From Mycolicibacterium stellerae (GTDB lineage: Bacteria > Actinomycetota > Actinomycetes > Mycobacteriales > Mycobacteriaceae): DNA of 64,000 bases. The position numbers were made by a program, and so were the translations under genes. The first letter of the stretch is position 1, and every line of letters starts with the position of its first letter. The stretch lies in NCBI RefSeq assembly GCF_003719305.1, contig NZ_RARC01000003.1, positions 310,001-374,000 on the forward strand, in the 5' to 3' direction. Shown here piece after piece: positions 34,106 through 42,038 of the stretch. The notes under the pieces are model-generated. The model did not search any database, was not told the DNA's origin, and saw only the letters and a program-made list of their open reading frames with translations.

Positions 34106-34318
34106 ATGACCACATTCGCCGAACCGATGGTGCACGACGAACTGAACGGTGTCGTCTCGGCGTTGTGCGCAAGATTCCCTGGGCGGCCACGAGGCGAAAT
34201 CGAAACCGTGGTGGCCAAGGTGTATGCAGAGCTCGCATCAAGCGCGACGATCACCGCGCACCTGATTCCGTTGACCTTGAATCGAAGCCGACGTTTGTTG
34301 AGCGGCGCGAGGTCATGA
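34106..34318 (+). CDS. Small helical protein (three-helix-bundle dimerisation type)
   Basis: A 70-residue protein resembling a small mycobacterial family predicted to form a three-helix dimerisation bundle: VVSALCARFPGRPRGEIETV is followed by AKVYAELASSATITAHLIPL. Similar domains occur at the N-terminus of some mycobacterial regulators. There is no DNA-binding or catalytic motif. The strong DosR-like box ends only 37 bases before its ATG, implying a very short leader or leaderless mRNA. No clear ribosome site is seen, which agrees with leaderless translation. The role is unknown. Confidence 0.65.
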   Translation: MTTFAEPMVHDELNGVVSALCARFPGRPRGEIETVVAKVYAELASSATITAHLIPLTLNRSRRLLSGARS

Positions 34319-34380
34319 CCGCCGGGCAGCGCAGGTGTTCTCCACCGCCCCGCGCGGTGAGGTAGGTCCAGTTGTCCGCA

Positions 34381-34419
34381 GGGCCTTTCGGCAGTTGCTC
34401 CGGTGACCAATGCCTCCAG
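34381..34419 (+). promoter_or_regulatory. DosR-like box pair upstream of stress protein gene
   Basis: GGGCCTTTCGGCAG at 34381-34394 (9 of 14) and GTGACCAATGCCTC at 34403-34416 (9 of 14) start 22 bases apart. The second contains the 15-mer GACCAATGCCTCCAG (34405-34419) found identically at 4771-4785 in front of the paralogous stress gene. The rest of the 178-base gap shows nothing else recognisable. Confidence 0.5.
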
Positions 34420-34496
34420 GGTTCACTCGACAAGCGGATCTAGCGTCAAGCACATAGTCAACAAAGCCGGTGAGCCGGTGGGCAAAGGAGAGCGAA

Positions 34497-35390
34497 ATGA
34501 CGTCGTCATCCCAGTCGGAATCGAAACCTCACGGCATCGTCCTCGGGGTCGATGGGTCCCCCGCATCACGAGTAGCGACCGACTGGGCTGCGCGCGACGC
34601 AGCGCTGCGCGGTGTGCCGTTGACCATCGTCCACGTCCTGCCTGAAGAAATCGGTCCTTGGATGGATCTACCCTCGGCGGACTACCTGGTGGACTGCGAA
34701 CGACGGGGTAAGCAGATAATCGCCGATGCTCGTCAGGTCGTCGCCGATGCCGTACCAGAAGCAGACGGGCTTCAAGTCGAGTCACATATCGTTCCCGGTG
34801 TCGCGGCGCCGAAGCTGGTCGACATGTCCAACGACGCCGACATGATCGTGGTCGGCTGCCGCGGTCTTGGCGGTGTGGCGCGTCTGCTGCTTGGCTCGGT
34901 GAGTTCGGGCCTCATTCATCACGCGCATTGCCCCGTAGCCGTCATCCACGACGAAGACCCGTTGATGGATCACCCCGCGACGGCACCTGTCGCGGTCGGC
35001 ATCGACGGATCCCCCGCCTCGGAATTGGCGACGGCGATTGCCTACGAAGAAGCGTCCCGCCGTGGAGTTGAACTGGTTGCGATTCATTCGTGGATCAACC
35101 GCGCCGACTTCGAGGCTGACGTGCCGCGCGATGCCTTCCAACAAAAAGCGGAAGAAGAACTTTCCGAACGTCTCGCCGGCTGGAGCGAACGCTATCCCGA
35201 TGTCGTCGTTCGCCACCTGGTCGGAAAGGACAATCCAGTGCACCGGCTGCTCGAAGAATCGGAACGAGCGCAGCTGCTCGTCGTCGGCAGCCATGGATAT
35301 GGCGGATTCGAGGGCGCCATCTTGGGTTCGGTGAGTTCGGCGGTCGCACAGGCGGCGCGCATGCCGGTGATCGTGGCGCGACAGTCCTGA
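34497..35390 (+). CDS. Tandem-domain universal stress protein
   Basis: A 297-residue double Usp protein, the closest relative in the window to the one at 4847. Both domains keep the nucleotide motif: [17 protein letters not shown] and [17 protein letters not shown]; GxDGS starts are [10 protein letters not shown] and [10 protein letters not shown]. Shared signatures such as [15 protein letters not shown] occur in both proteins. ATG 34497 follows AAAGGAG by 6 bases. Cytoplasmic, ATP-binding, presumed regulator of growth in dormancy like Rv2005c/Rv2623. The next gene is an Acg-type nitroreductase with its own box. Confidence 0.92.
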   Translation: MTSSSQSESKPHGIVLGVDGSPASRVATDWAARDAALRGVPLTIVHVLPEEIGPWMDLPSADYLVDCERRGKQIIADARQVVADAVPEADGLQVESHIVPGVAAPKLVDMSNDADMIVVGCRGLGGVARLLLGSVSSGLIHHAHCPVAVIHDEDPLMDHPATAPVAVGIDGSPASELATAIAYEEASRRGVELVAIHSWINRADFEADVPRDAFQQKAEEELSERLAGWSERYPDVVVRHLVGKDNPVHRLLEESERAQLLVVGSHGYGGFEGAILGSVSSAVAQAARMPVIVARQS

Positions 35391-35406
35391 TGATTGCTGC
35401 CAACCG

Positions 35407-35442
35407 GCTGCTCATGTCACCGGAGTCCGGGTCTTTAGGCCC
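35407..35442 (+). promoter_or_regulatory. DosR-like boxes upstream of nitroreductase gene
   Basis: GGGTCTTTAGGCCC at 35429-35442 matches at 12 of 14 positions; a weak partner, GCTGCTCATGTCAC at 35407-35420 (8 of 14), starts 22 bases earlier. The strong box lies 69 bases upstream of ATG 35512. Confidence 0.68.
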
Positions 35443-35511
35443 TCTTCGTGCCGACGTGGACACGGCATCCTGAAGGAGACAACGAAATTTCGGAGCGAGG
35501 TAGCAGGACCA

Positions 35512-36504
35512 ATGAGCGCACACTTTCCCGACGCGGAGACCATCCGGTCCGCCCTGATGCTGGCGGTCCGGGCTCCATCGGTCCATAACTCGCAACCGTG
35601 GCAGTGGCGGGTAGGCGACAGAACCCTTCATCTGTACGCCAACCCGGACGTACGCCTGCCCCACACCGACCCCGACGCCCGCGACTTCGTTCTCAGCTGC
35701 GGAGCGGCGTTGCATCATTGCCAAACGGCATTTGCCGCGCTGGGCTGGCAGTCAAAGGTGCACCGATTCCCCCAGGTCGACGACCCAAATCATCTGGCGG
35801 TCATCGAGCTTCACCGCTATCCCGCCACCGAAGTCGACATCGCCCTTGCCGCCGCGATACCGCGGCGGCGCACCGACCGCAGGCATTTCTCGTCATGGCC
35901 TGTACCCCAGCGTGACATCACGATGATGGGTGCGCGAGCGGCGCGGGCCGGCGTGATGCTTCGCCGCGTTGACGCGCTCACCAGCCTCAAACACCTCATC
36001 GACGAGGCTGCGCGGGGTCACGCGAACGACTACGAGTATTTGGCTGAGTTATCCAGGTGGAGTGGACGTTACGCATCGACGGCGGGCGTGCCGGCCCGCA
36101 ACGCGCCGGAGCCGGACACGGGCGCCGCTCTACCGGCTCGAGCGTTCGCGGGAGCGGTCTTGGCGCAGACGGCGGACGGGGCCTCGGCCGACGACAGCTC
36201 GGCGGTGGTAGCCCTTGGCACAGTTGAGGACGATCAACCCTCCTGGCTGCGTGCCGGCGAAGCGACCAGCGTGGTGTTGCTAACTGCTACCGCGTTAGGC
36301 CTGGCGAGTTGCCCAATCACCGAGCCGCTGGAGATTGCAGAAACCAGGGCAAAAGTCGCCGAGGATGTTTTCGGTGAGGACGGTTACCCGCAGATGCTGT
36401 TGCGTATCGGTTGGGCACCGGTCAACGCCGATCCCTTGCCTGCTACGCCGCGCAGGCCGCTTGGCGAGGTCGTGACGCGGTTGGATGGCTCGTCGTTCAG
36501 CTAG
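35512..36504 (+). CDS. Acg-family nitroreductase-like protein (2 of 4)
   Basis: A 330-residue member of the Acg family. It keeps VRAPSVHNSQPWQW, SCGAALHHCQ, RRRTDRRHF and RAGEATSVVLLTATALGLA. It is the most divergent of the four copies here: Val replaces Leu in the PSxHNSQPW motif, the central region is rich in Ala/Pro, and the RCGEAL motif is RAGEAT. It probably binds FMN; nitroreductase activity is not assured. Its 3' end overlaps the convergent GNAT gene by 8 bases. DosR-like control is inferred from the 12/14 box. Confidence 0.88.
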   Translation: MSAHFPDAETIRSALMLAVRAPSVHNSQPWQWRVGDRTLHLYANPDVRLPHTDPDARDFVLSCGAALHHCQTAFAALGWQSKVHRFPQVDDPNHLAVIELHRYPATEVDIALAAAIPRRRTDRRHFSSWPVPQRDITMMGARAARAGVMLRRVDALTSLKHLIDEAARGHANDYEYLAELSRWSGRYASTAGVPARNAPEPDTGAALPARAFAGAVLAQTADGASADDSSAVVALGTVEDDQPSWLRAGEATSVVLLTATALGLASCPITEPLEIAETRAKVAEDVFGEDGYPQMLLRIGWAPVNADPLPATPRRPLGEVVTRLDGSSFS

Positions 36505-37054
36505 GTGTGTTGTCGGTGAGGGTGTCGAGATCAACCTCGAGGCTCAGCACGGACCCGTCACGGTGCTGGCTGATCGGCCATCCCGCATCGCTGAGTACCC
36601 GCCGCATGGCGTAGTTTTCGAACAGTACGTCGGCGACGAAGCGATGCTGACCGGAATCTTTTGCGATCTCGGCGAGGGTCCGCAACAGTGCGGTGCCAAC
36701 GCCGCGGTGGTGCTGCTCATGGGCGACCACGACGGCGATCTCGGCGTAACCGGAGCGGCTCAGCTCGGAGTAGTTGGCAACGCCGATGAGGTCGCCGTCC
36801 TCGAAGGCGCCAAGCGCGACAACGCCTTTCGCGGGCGCGGTCAATGACAGCGCCCACTCGCCGATGTACGCCGGGTGAAGTGTGAAGAAGCGCATGTACC
36901 GCTCTTCGGCGTCGAGTTCGGTTGCCAGGAGGACGACAGCGTCGTAGTCATCGTGATTCAGCCGACGGACTTTCACGCCGGAACCATCGAGAAGCGTTAA
37001 GTTGGCGGTGGATTCGCCGGAAGGTGAGGTCAATGGACGACCATCACCGAGCAC
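36497..37054 (-). CDS. GNAT-family N-acetyltransferase
   Basis: A 185-residue GCN5-type acetyltransferase using acetyl-CoA. The CoA-binding motif A is visible as VVVAHEQHHRGVGTALLRTL (R-G-V-G-T/A pattern), followed by FENYAMRRVLSDAGW, typical of the C-terminal GNAT arm. This opening (VKVRRLNHDDYDAVVLL) resembles the acetyltransferase domain of mycobacterial protein lysine acetylases, but no cyclic-nucleotide domain is present. The start at 37054 overlaps the stress-protein gene by 25 bases; a later start is possible. It is likely co-transcribed with that gene. A protein target such as the acyl-CoA synthetase at 22963 is conceivable but speculative. Confidence 0.82.
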   Translation of the reverse strand: MLGDGRPLTSPSGESTANLTLLDGSGVKVRRLNHDDYDAVVLLATELDAEERYMRFFTLHPAYIGEWALSLTAPAKGVVALGAFEDGDLIGVANYSELSRSGYAEIAVVVAHEQHHRGVGTALLRTLAEIAKDSGQHRFVADVLFENYAMRRVLSDAGWPISQHRDGSVLSLEVDLDTLTDNTPS

Positions 37055-37851
37055 TCGCCGTACGGCACCAACGGTTTACCGTGTGGGCCGATGATCTGCG
37101 GGACCTTGCCTGCGTCCGCGGCACTCACCACGGCGAGCTGGACGTCTTTGCGACATCCGACGAGGAACTCGGGAAGGCCACCGCCGGTCGCGGCGGGACG
37201 GATGTGCACGTCGGGGTAGCGCTGCCGCCACGTCTCGACGTGGTGGTCGAGTTCGTCGAAAGACACGCCGGTGAGCGCACTGCTCCAGGTGGCGACGGCG
37301 AGCACCGGTGCGTGTCGCACGCGCCCCTCGTCGAGTGCACGTGTCACCAGCTGATCGTTGGCGGGGCGGTCATCAACGCCGACGACGATCCAGCCGTCGG
37401 ACTTTCCTGACGGAGCCCCCGAGTGGGATCTCACGACAACCACTGGACAGTGCGCGCCTTCCGATACCGCGGCGGCCGTCGATCCGAGGATGCGCTCGGC
37501 GATCCAGCCGATTCCGACCGATCCGACGCACAACATCGATGCGGACTCAGACTCCGAGATCAGCGTGTCATCGACCGAGCCCCACAGAAGGTCAGTCTCC
37601 ACCTTTACCGGCCGGCCCGACGCAATCACCGCCGATGATGCAGCACGCAAGGATGTTTCGCCGTATTCGACATCCAGGTCGTTGGACTCGCCTGACGCCG
37701 AGGCTGGTCGTGATCCGCCGATCACGTGCACAAGGCGCAGCGGCACGTCACGATCGAGGGCCTCGTCGACCGCCCACAGCGCGGCGTCGATCGCCGCCTT
37801 GGATCCGTCGATTCCAACTATCACCGGTGCAACGTTCGCCGTGCTCGACAT
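37030..37851 (-). CDS. Universal stress protein with degenerate second domain
   Basis: A 273-residue Usp protein like Rv2624c/Rv2026c. The first domain has VIVGIDGSKAAIDA and an intact nucleotide motif GSVGIGWIAERILGST. The second starts VVGVDDRPAND and ends in a degenerate loop (SAADAGKVPQIIGPHGKP), so only one ATP site is expected. ATG 37851 follows the ribosome site AAAGGGA. Two DosR-like boxes lie 79 and 100 bases upstream. It is followed by the overlapping GNAT gene. Confidence 0.9.
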   Translation of the reverse strand: MSSTANVAPVIVGIDGSKAAIDAALWAVDEALDRDVPLRLVHVIGGSRPASASGESNDLDVEYGETSLRAASSAVIASGRPVKVETDLLWGSVDDTLISESESASMLCVGSVGIGWIAERILGSTAAAVSEGAHCPVVVVRSHSGAPSGKSDGWIVVGVDDRPANDQLVTRALDEGRVRHAPVLAVATWSSALTGVSFDELDHHVETWRQRYPDVHIRPAATGGGLPEFLVGCRKDVQLAVVSAADAGKVPQIIGPHGKPLVPYGECSVMVVH

Positions 37852-37929
37852 CGGGGTCCCTTTCCAGCCGTCAGTTTTTGCTCGGTCTGATGAGGAAAAC
37901 GGTATGCGCCAGGCGGCACCCCTCGATGG

Positions 37930-37964
37930 GGGCCATGGGCCCCTGATGCCAGGACTTTAGCCTC
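37930..37964. promoter_or_regulatory. DosR-like box pair in divergent promoter (stress protein / Rv1733c-like)
   Basis: AGGACTTTAGCCTC at 37951-37964 (11 of 14) and GGGCCATGGGCCCC at 37930-37943 (9 of 14) start 21 bases apart in the 188-base gap between the leftward stress gene (37851) and the rightward membrane-protein gene (38040). Both genes belong to families in the M. tuberculosis DosR regulon. Confidence 0.65.
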
Positions 37965-38039
37965 TCCGTTTGCGGGCGTGATGCCGACCATGATCGCAAT
38001 GTCGGGATGGTTCGACCCGATGGCGATATAGGAGTCACC

Positions 38040-38630
38040 ATGCAGACGTTCACTTTCGGTCTCGGTAGCTGGCCGCGACGCCTCGCTGCGCGCAGCCCGT
38101 TGGTGCGCGGCAGCGATCGCATCGAGGCGGTAGCGGCGCTTCTGGTTGTCGTCATTGCTCTGCTGGCCGCCCCCGTCGCGGCGGCCGCAGGCACCGTGAT
38201 CCACGACAACCTCAGTCATCGATCCGCCACGGAGCGGGTCAGCCGGCATGAAGTAGCGGCGACGGTGACGGAGGACAGCACCCTGATACCCGAGCCGTTC
38301 GCGACGCCCTTTTTCGCAACGGTTCGATGGGAGTTCGGAGGCACCATGCACACTGGCGAGCTGCGCACCTCAGGCCGGGTGAAGGCGGGCGAAACAACAA
38401 GCGTATGGGTCGACAGTGACGGCCGCCGCGCATCCGCACCGATGACCGATAGCGCGGCGGCCTTGGATTCGATCGCCTGCGCGTTCGGGCTCTGGTTCTC
38501 GGCGGTGGGAGTTGCCGCCGCCGCGTGGATCGTGTTGCGGATTCGGCTCAATCGATGGCGTCACGCCGGTTGGGACCGCGAACTGCGGGACCTGGCCGAC
38601 AACGACGGCCGGACCAACCGCAACGCATAG
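38040..38630 (+). CDS. Two-helix membrane protein of the Rv1733c family
   Basis: A 196-residue membrane protein resembling Rv1733c, a DosR-regulon antigen of unknown function. Helix 1 is near residues 30-55 (RGSDRIEAVAALLVVVIALL), preceded by the family's NPLVRG-like SPLVRG; an extracytoplasmic beta-rich domain of about 90 residues follows (VRWEFGGTMHTGELRTSG; GETTSVWVDSDGR), then helix 2 near 145-170 and a short basic tail. ATG 38040 (MQTFTF) follows AGGAG; the longer form from 38007 lacks a ribosome site. It starts a rightward run with two stress-protein genes. Confidence 0.82.
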   Translation: MQTFTFGLGSWPRRLAARSPLVRGSDRIEAVAALLVVVIALLAAPVAAAAGTVIHDNLSHRSATERVSRHEVAATVTEDSTLIPEPFATPFFATVRWEFGGTMHTGELRTSGRVKAGETTSVWVDSDGRRASAPMTDSAAALDSIACAFGLWFSAVGVAAAAWIVLRIRLNRWRHAGWDRELRDLADNDGRTNRNA

Positions 38631-38645
38631 CGAAGGTGTGGTGTC

Positions 38646-39557
38646 ATGAGCGAAAAGACCGTTGTTGTCGGCATCGATGGCAGCGATGGAGCCGTCAACG
38701 CGGCGCTCTGGGCAGGAGCCGTCGCGCTGAAGTTCGAAAGCTCACTACACATCGTGCATGCCATGCCGATTATCGGACACAACCTGACCGACGCGGCCGC
38801 AGCGATACGGGCCGCGGCCATGAGCTACCAGCGCGACTGCGCCTTGATATTTCTGCGTGAGGCGGCAGACGCGGTGCGCTCGCACTACCCGAATCTCGTT
38901 GTGACGACGGAATCAACGGACATGCAGGCTGACGAAGCGTTGATTGGGTTGGCCGGTGGTTCCCGCATGATCGTCCTGGGCAACTCGGAGGTCTCACCCG
39001 CAGGTGCCTTACTCCTCGGCTCGACGACGCTGGCCGTAGCGGCGCATGCCGACTGTCCGGTCGTGGCGTGGCGCGGGACGCACACAGCGCCGACCGACCA
39101 GCCGGTCATCGTCGGAGTGGATCGCACGCAACGCGCCGCCGTCGCACTGAACGCCGCGTTCGAGTTCGCCGACCGCTTCAAGGCGAAGCTGGCCGCAGTG
39201 CGCTCGTGGTCCATACCAGGACCGGTCGCGGCCGTAAGTAATCCGCTGATGGTCGACTGGGATGCGCGGCAAGCCGCGGAGTGGACACAGCTGACCGACA
39301 TCGTCGACCGCTGCAACCAGAACCACCCTGACGTCGACGCCACATGCTTCGTCGAGCCTGCCAAACCGACCGCGGCACTGCTGCACCAGATCGACGTCGC
39401 CGGTGCCCAGTTGGTCGTCGTGTGTAGCCGCGGGCGTAACGCGCTTGCAAGCGCGGTGCTGGGGTCGACCGCTCTTGGCCTGCTGCACCACTCCACCGTC
39501 CCTGTGATGGTCTGCAGTGAAGCCGGCGGCGCACACCCACCGACCGCAGCGGTGTAG
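38646..39557 (+). CDS. Tandem-domain universal stress protein
   Basis: A 303-residue double Usp protein. Domain 1 begins VVVGIDGSDGAVNA; its nucleotide loop is altered (LGNSEVSPAGALLLGSTT, lacking the second glycine). Domain 2 begins VIVGVDRTQRAAVA, with Arg-Thr replacing Gly-Ser, but keeps CSRGRNALASAVLGSTA near the end. ATP binding may thus be weakened in both halves. It starts 15 bases after the Rv1733c-like gene and is followed by another stress gene 21 bases on, so all three are probably one transcript from the 37930-37964 promoter. Confidence 0.88.
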   Translation: MSEKTVVVGIDGSDGAVNAALWAGAVALKFESSLHIVHAMPIIGHNLTDAAAAIRAAAMSYQRDCALIFLREAADAVRSHYPNLVVTTESTDMQADEALIGLAGGSRMIVLGNSEVSPAGALLLGSTTLAVAAHADCPVVAWRGTHTAPTDQPVIVGVDRTQRAAVALNAAFEFADRFKAKLAAVRSWSIPGPVAAVSNPLMVDWDARQAAEWTQLTDIVDRCNQNHPDVDATCFVEPAKPTAALLHQIDVAGAQLVVVCSRGRNALASAVLGSTALGLLHHSTVPVMVCSEAGGAHPPTAAV

Positions 39558-39578
39558 CCGAATCGAGGAGGCATCGTC

Positions 39579-40322
39579 ATGGCCGATCGTTGCCACCAAC
39601 CTGTTGTCGTCGGCGTCGACGGCTCCCGCGCCGCCCTCAACGCGGTCCGGTGGGCGACGGCCGAGGCGGTCAACCTCGACGTGCCGTTGCGCATCGTTCA
39701 CGTCACACCCATCGGTGAGCAGGCATCGTGTCGTGACGCCGTGCTCGAGCGGGCAGAAGATGCCGCAATTCAGACGATGGAATCCGTTCGGCTGGATTCG
39801 GTTCTGGCCGTCGGCAATCCGGGTGATGTCCTGGTCGGCGAATCGCCGCACGCGCAGATGATGTGTGTTGGTGCTCGGGCGCGGCAATTCGCGCAATCCC
39901 CGTTGTTCGGGCCGACGGCGAGCGCACTGGCCGAACGGGCTCGGTGTCCCGTGGCGATCATCCGCAGTCGAGGCGATGGCACCGCGTCGATTGACGGCGT
40001 GGTCGCGGTGGTGCTCTCGGACGAAGCCGACAACGACGACGTGATTCACCTCGCTATGCACGAAGGTCGACTGCGTCGAGCGACCGTGCGCCAGATCGAC
40101 CGGCGCACCGACAGTTGGGTGCGGCGATATCCCGACGTCGATGTCGAGACCGTCGCAGCGGGCACCGGCCACGCGGGCTTGGATGGCAAACGGCCCGCCG
40201 CTGGCGTCGGACTGGCCGTCGTGGGTGGCGCCGACGCCAATAGGATCACCGGCCTGAGGGTGCCGAACTGCCATCCCATCGCCGGGTATCCGGACTGCTC
40301 GGTCCTTTTGCTGCGCAGCTGA
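39579..40322 (+). CDS. Short divergent universal stress protein
   Basis: A 247-residue Usp protein, shorter than its neighbours. It opens VVVGVDGSRAALNAVRWA; the first nucleotide loop is degraded to GARARQFAQSPLFGPTA, and the second domain is reduced and lacks the motif, ending GLRVPNCHPIAGYPDCSVLLL. The overall pattern resembles the C-terminal half of Rv3134c, which also has a degenerate second domain. ATG 39579 follows GAGGAG. Last gene of the rightward run, convergent with devR across 128 bases that hold two palindromes. Confidence 0.83.
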   Translation: MADRCHQPVVVGVDGSRAALNAVRWATAEAVNLDVPLRIVHVTPIGEQASCRDAVLERAEDAAIQTMESVRLDSVLAVGNPGDVLVGESPHAQMMCVGARARQFAQSPLFGPTASALAERARCPVAIIRSRGDGTASIDGVVAVVLSDEADNDDVIHLAMHEGRLRRATVRQIDRRTDSWVRRYPDVDVETVAAGTGHAGLDGKRPAAGVGLAVVGGADANRITGLRVPNCHPIAGYPDCSVLLLRS

Positions 40323-40356
40323 CTCGCAGCGGTGGCCGCCCCAGTGCCCGCCTCTG

Positions 40357-40410
40357 GGCGACAAAGTCGCCAATACCAGCCATCGGCTAAGCGTTGGCGA
40401 CAATGTCGCC
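40357..40410. repeat. Two copies of a 15-bp palindrome between convergent genes
   Basis: GGCGACAAAGTCGCC at 40357-40371 and GGCGACAATGTCGCC at 40396-40410 each have perfect six-base arms around three bases, and both are followed by AATA. Copies start 39 bases apart. They lie between the convergent 3' ends of the stress gene and devR, so they may fold as back-to-back RNA hairpins (bidirectional terminator) or be protein-binding sites. They do not resemble the DosR box. Confidence 0.7.
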
Positions 40411-40450
40411 AATAGGCGGGCACGTCCTCAGTTGGGTTCGGCTGCTGCGG

Positions 40451-41101
40451 CTATCCCTCTGGGTCTGCGCGCGGCCTTTCCAACTTGGAGACGAACACCG
40501 CCGCCTGGGTACGCCGCTCCATGCCGAGTTTGGCCAACAGTCGAGACACGTAGTTCTTGACTGTCTTCTCGGCGAGGAACATCCGCGCGGCGATCTGCTT
40601 GTTGGTCAGTCCTTCACCGAGCAAATCGAGCAGCACGCGTTCCTGGTCGCTTAGTCCCGACAACGGATCGGATTTTTCAGCCGCACCACGCAGCTTGGCC
40701 ATCAGCGCCGCGGCGGCCCGGTTGTCGAGCAGGGAGCGGCCCGCGCCCACATCCTTGATGGCCTGCGCAAGCTCCATGCCCTTGATGTCCTTGACGACGT
40801 ACCCGCTGGCACCGGCGAGTATCGCGTCGAGCATCGCCTCATCGGAGGTGAACGACGTCAACATCAGGCAGCGCAGATTCGGCAGCCGAGACAACAGGTC
40901 TCTACACAATTCGATGCCGTTGCCGTCGGGAAGCCGCACATCGAGGACCGCGACGTCGGGCTGAAGCGCTGGAATCCGCGCCAAGGCCTGCGCCACCGAG
41001 CCGGCTTCGCCAACGACTTCGAGTTCGTCGTCCGCGCCGAGGAGGTCGACCAACCCGCGCCGGACCACTTCGTGATCGTCCACCAGAAAGACCTTCACCA
41101 T
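40451..41101 (-). CDS. devR: Dormancy response regulator DosR/DevR
   Basis: A 216-residue NarL/LuxR-type response regulator, nearly identical to M. tuberculosis DevR (Rv3133c). Receiver: Asp8-Asp9, phospho-acceptor Asp54 ([13 protein letters not shown]), Thr82, Lys104. Effector helices carry [20 protein letters not shown], with Lys179, Lys182 and Asn183, the residues that contact DNA in the M. tuberculosis structure. Thr198 is kept, while the second PknH target, Thr205, is Ser here. ATG 41101 follows GGAGGG. It comes 40 bases after the Rv3134c-like gene on the same strand, as in M. tuberculosis, but no devS sensor follows: the next gene is convergent. It is the presumed master regulator of the boxes across this window. 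Confidence 0.97.
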   Translation of the reverse strand: MVKVFLVDDHEVVRRGLVDLLGADDELEVVGEAGSVAQALARIPALQPDVAVLDVRLPDGNGIELCRDLLSRLPNLRCLMLTSFTSDEAMLDAILAGASGYVVKDIKGMELAQAIKDVGAGRSLLDNRAAAALMAKLRGAAEKSDPLSGLSDQERVLLDLLGEGLTNKQIAARMFLAEKTVKNYVSRLLAKLGMERRTQAAVFVSKLERPRADPEG

Positions 41102-41141
41102 GTGAAGCCCTCCGAATCACCGTTCACCATGGAATATGTGC

Positions 41142-42008
41142 TCACAATACGTTCTGCGGTGCGCAGATCAACACCGAACAGTTGCTGTCACGCAGTGCGC
41201 CGCAGGACGGCGGTCCGGTCAGCTCGTGGATTCCGTTGACCCGGTCATGGGCCAGCACGACCAATTGGATCGACCCGGCGTGTTTGGCGAGGTAGTTCAC
41301 GAGGTTGCCGTGCACGGCCACCGCCTGGATGTCGAGATCGGGGTGGCGCCTCTTCAGTTCCGCGAGTCGCCGGACGAGCCTCGCCTTCGCCAGCTTGTTG
41401 CCCTCGGCGACGGCGTTGTTGTCGTGAATGTCGGTGTATCGGGACTGCCAGATGGTGAGCACCCGAAGCGGAGCGTGTCGAAGCCGAGCTTCGGCAACCG
41501 CACATCGCAGCGCGCCGTCGCTTGTCAATGAACCTTCCACCTCGGCCACGACCCATTTCTGCTCTTCGGGTAGCGGCGCGTGGCCGTGGACGATCGCTAC
41601 CGGGCAATGCGCCGAACTCGCCACCGCGGCCGCCGTCGACCCGATCCGGCCGTGGGCGCTGTGCTTGAGTCCGATCGACCCGAGGCAGACCATGTCGGCC
41701 CATCGGGAGGCTTCCCGCAAGACTCGGACCGGATTGTCTTGCAGGATTTCCACCTCGATCTTGACGGGCTTGTCCAGCGACTCGACCGCCATGAACGCGT
41801 GGCGGACGGCGATTTCGGCGCTCGCGAGGTCACGCGCGGCGGACTGGTTGTCCGTCCCGGTGGTCGCGTCGGGGTCGATTGCGTAAACGAGCCGCAACGG
41901 AACGTCGCGACTCACCGCTTCATCGACCGCCCATGTCGCGGCTTCGAGGGCCGACCGGGATCCGTCGATTCCGACGACTATGGATGGTGATGACCGTGAG
42001 GCGTCCAT
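41142..42008 (-). CDS. Universal stress protein, Rv3134c orthologue
   Basis: A 288-residue Usp protein directly upstream of devR, the position of Rv3134c. Domain 1: SIVVGIDGSRSALEA and GSIGLKHSAHGRIGSTA, an intact nucleotide motif. Domain 2 starts VVAEVEGSLTS and ends LAHDRVNGIHELTGPPSC, lacking the motif. In M. tuberculosis the promoters for devR lie upstream of this gene. The gap to devR is 40 bases and the gap to the upstream nitroreductase 30 bases, so all three probably share the promoter at 43087-43121. Confidence 0.92.
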   Translation of the reverse strand: MDASRSSPSIVVGIDGSRSALEAATWAVDEAVSRDVPLRLVYAIDPDATTGTDNQSAARDLASAEIAVRHAFMAVESLDKPVKIEVEILQDNPVRVLREASRWADMVCLGSIGLKHSAHGRIGSTAAAVASSAHCPVAIVHGHAPLPEEQKWVVAEVEGSLTSDGALRCAVAEARLRHAPLRVLTIWQSRYTDIHDNNAVAEGNKLAKARLVRRLAELKRRHPDLDIQAVAVHGNLVNYLAKHAGSIQLVVLAHDRVNGIHELTGPPSCGALRDSNCSVLICAPQNVL

Positions 42009-42038
42009 GGTTCCTGGCTCCTGCGTTCGTGGTGCGGT

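Noticed and set aside
40357..40410. CRISPR-like repeat
   Set aside because: Only two 15-base palindromes with a 24-base spacer and no cas gene; does not meet the pattern of an array.
40323..40450. Possible remnant of devS after devR
   Set aside because: Only 128 bases separate devR from the convergent stress gene, and no GAF or kinase motif is readable in any frame; only the palindromes are seen.
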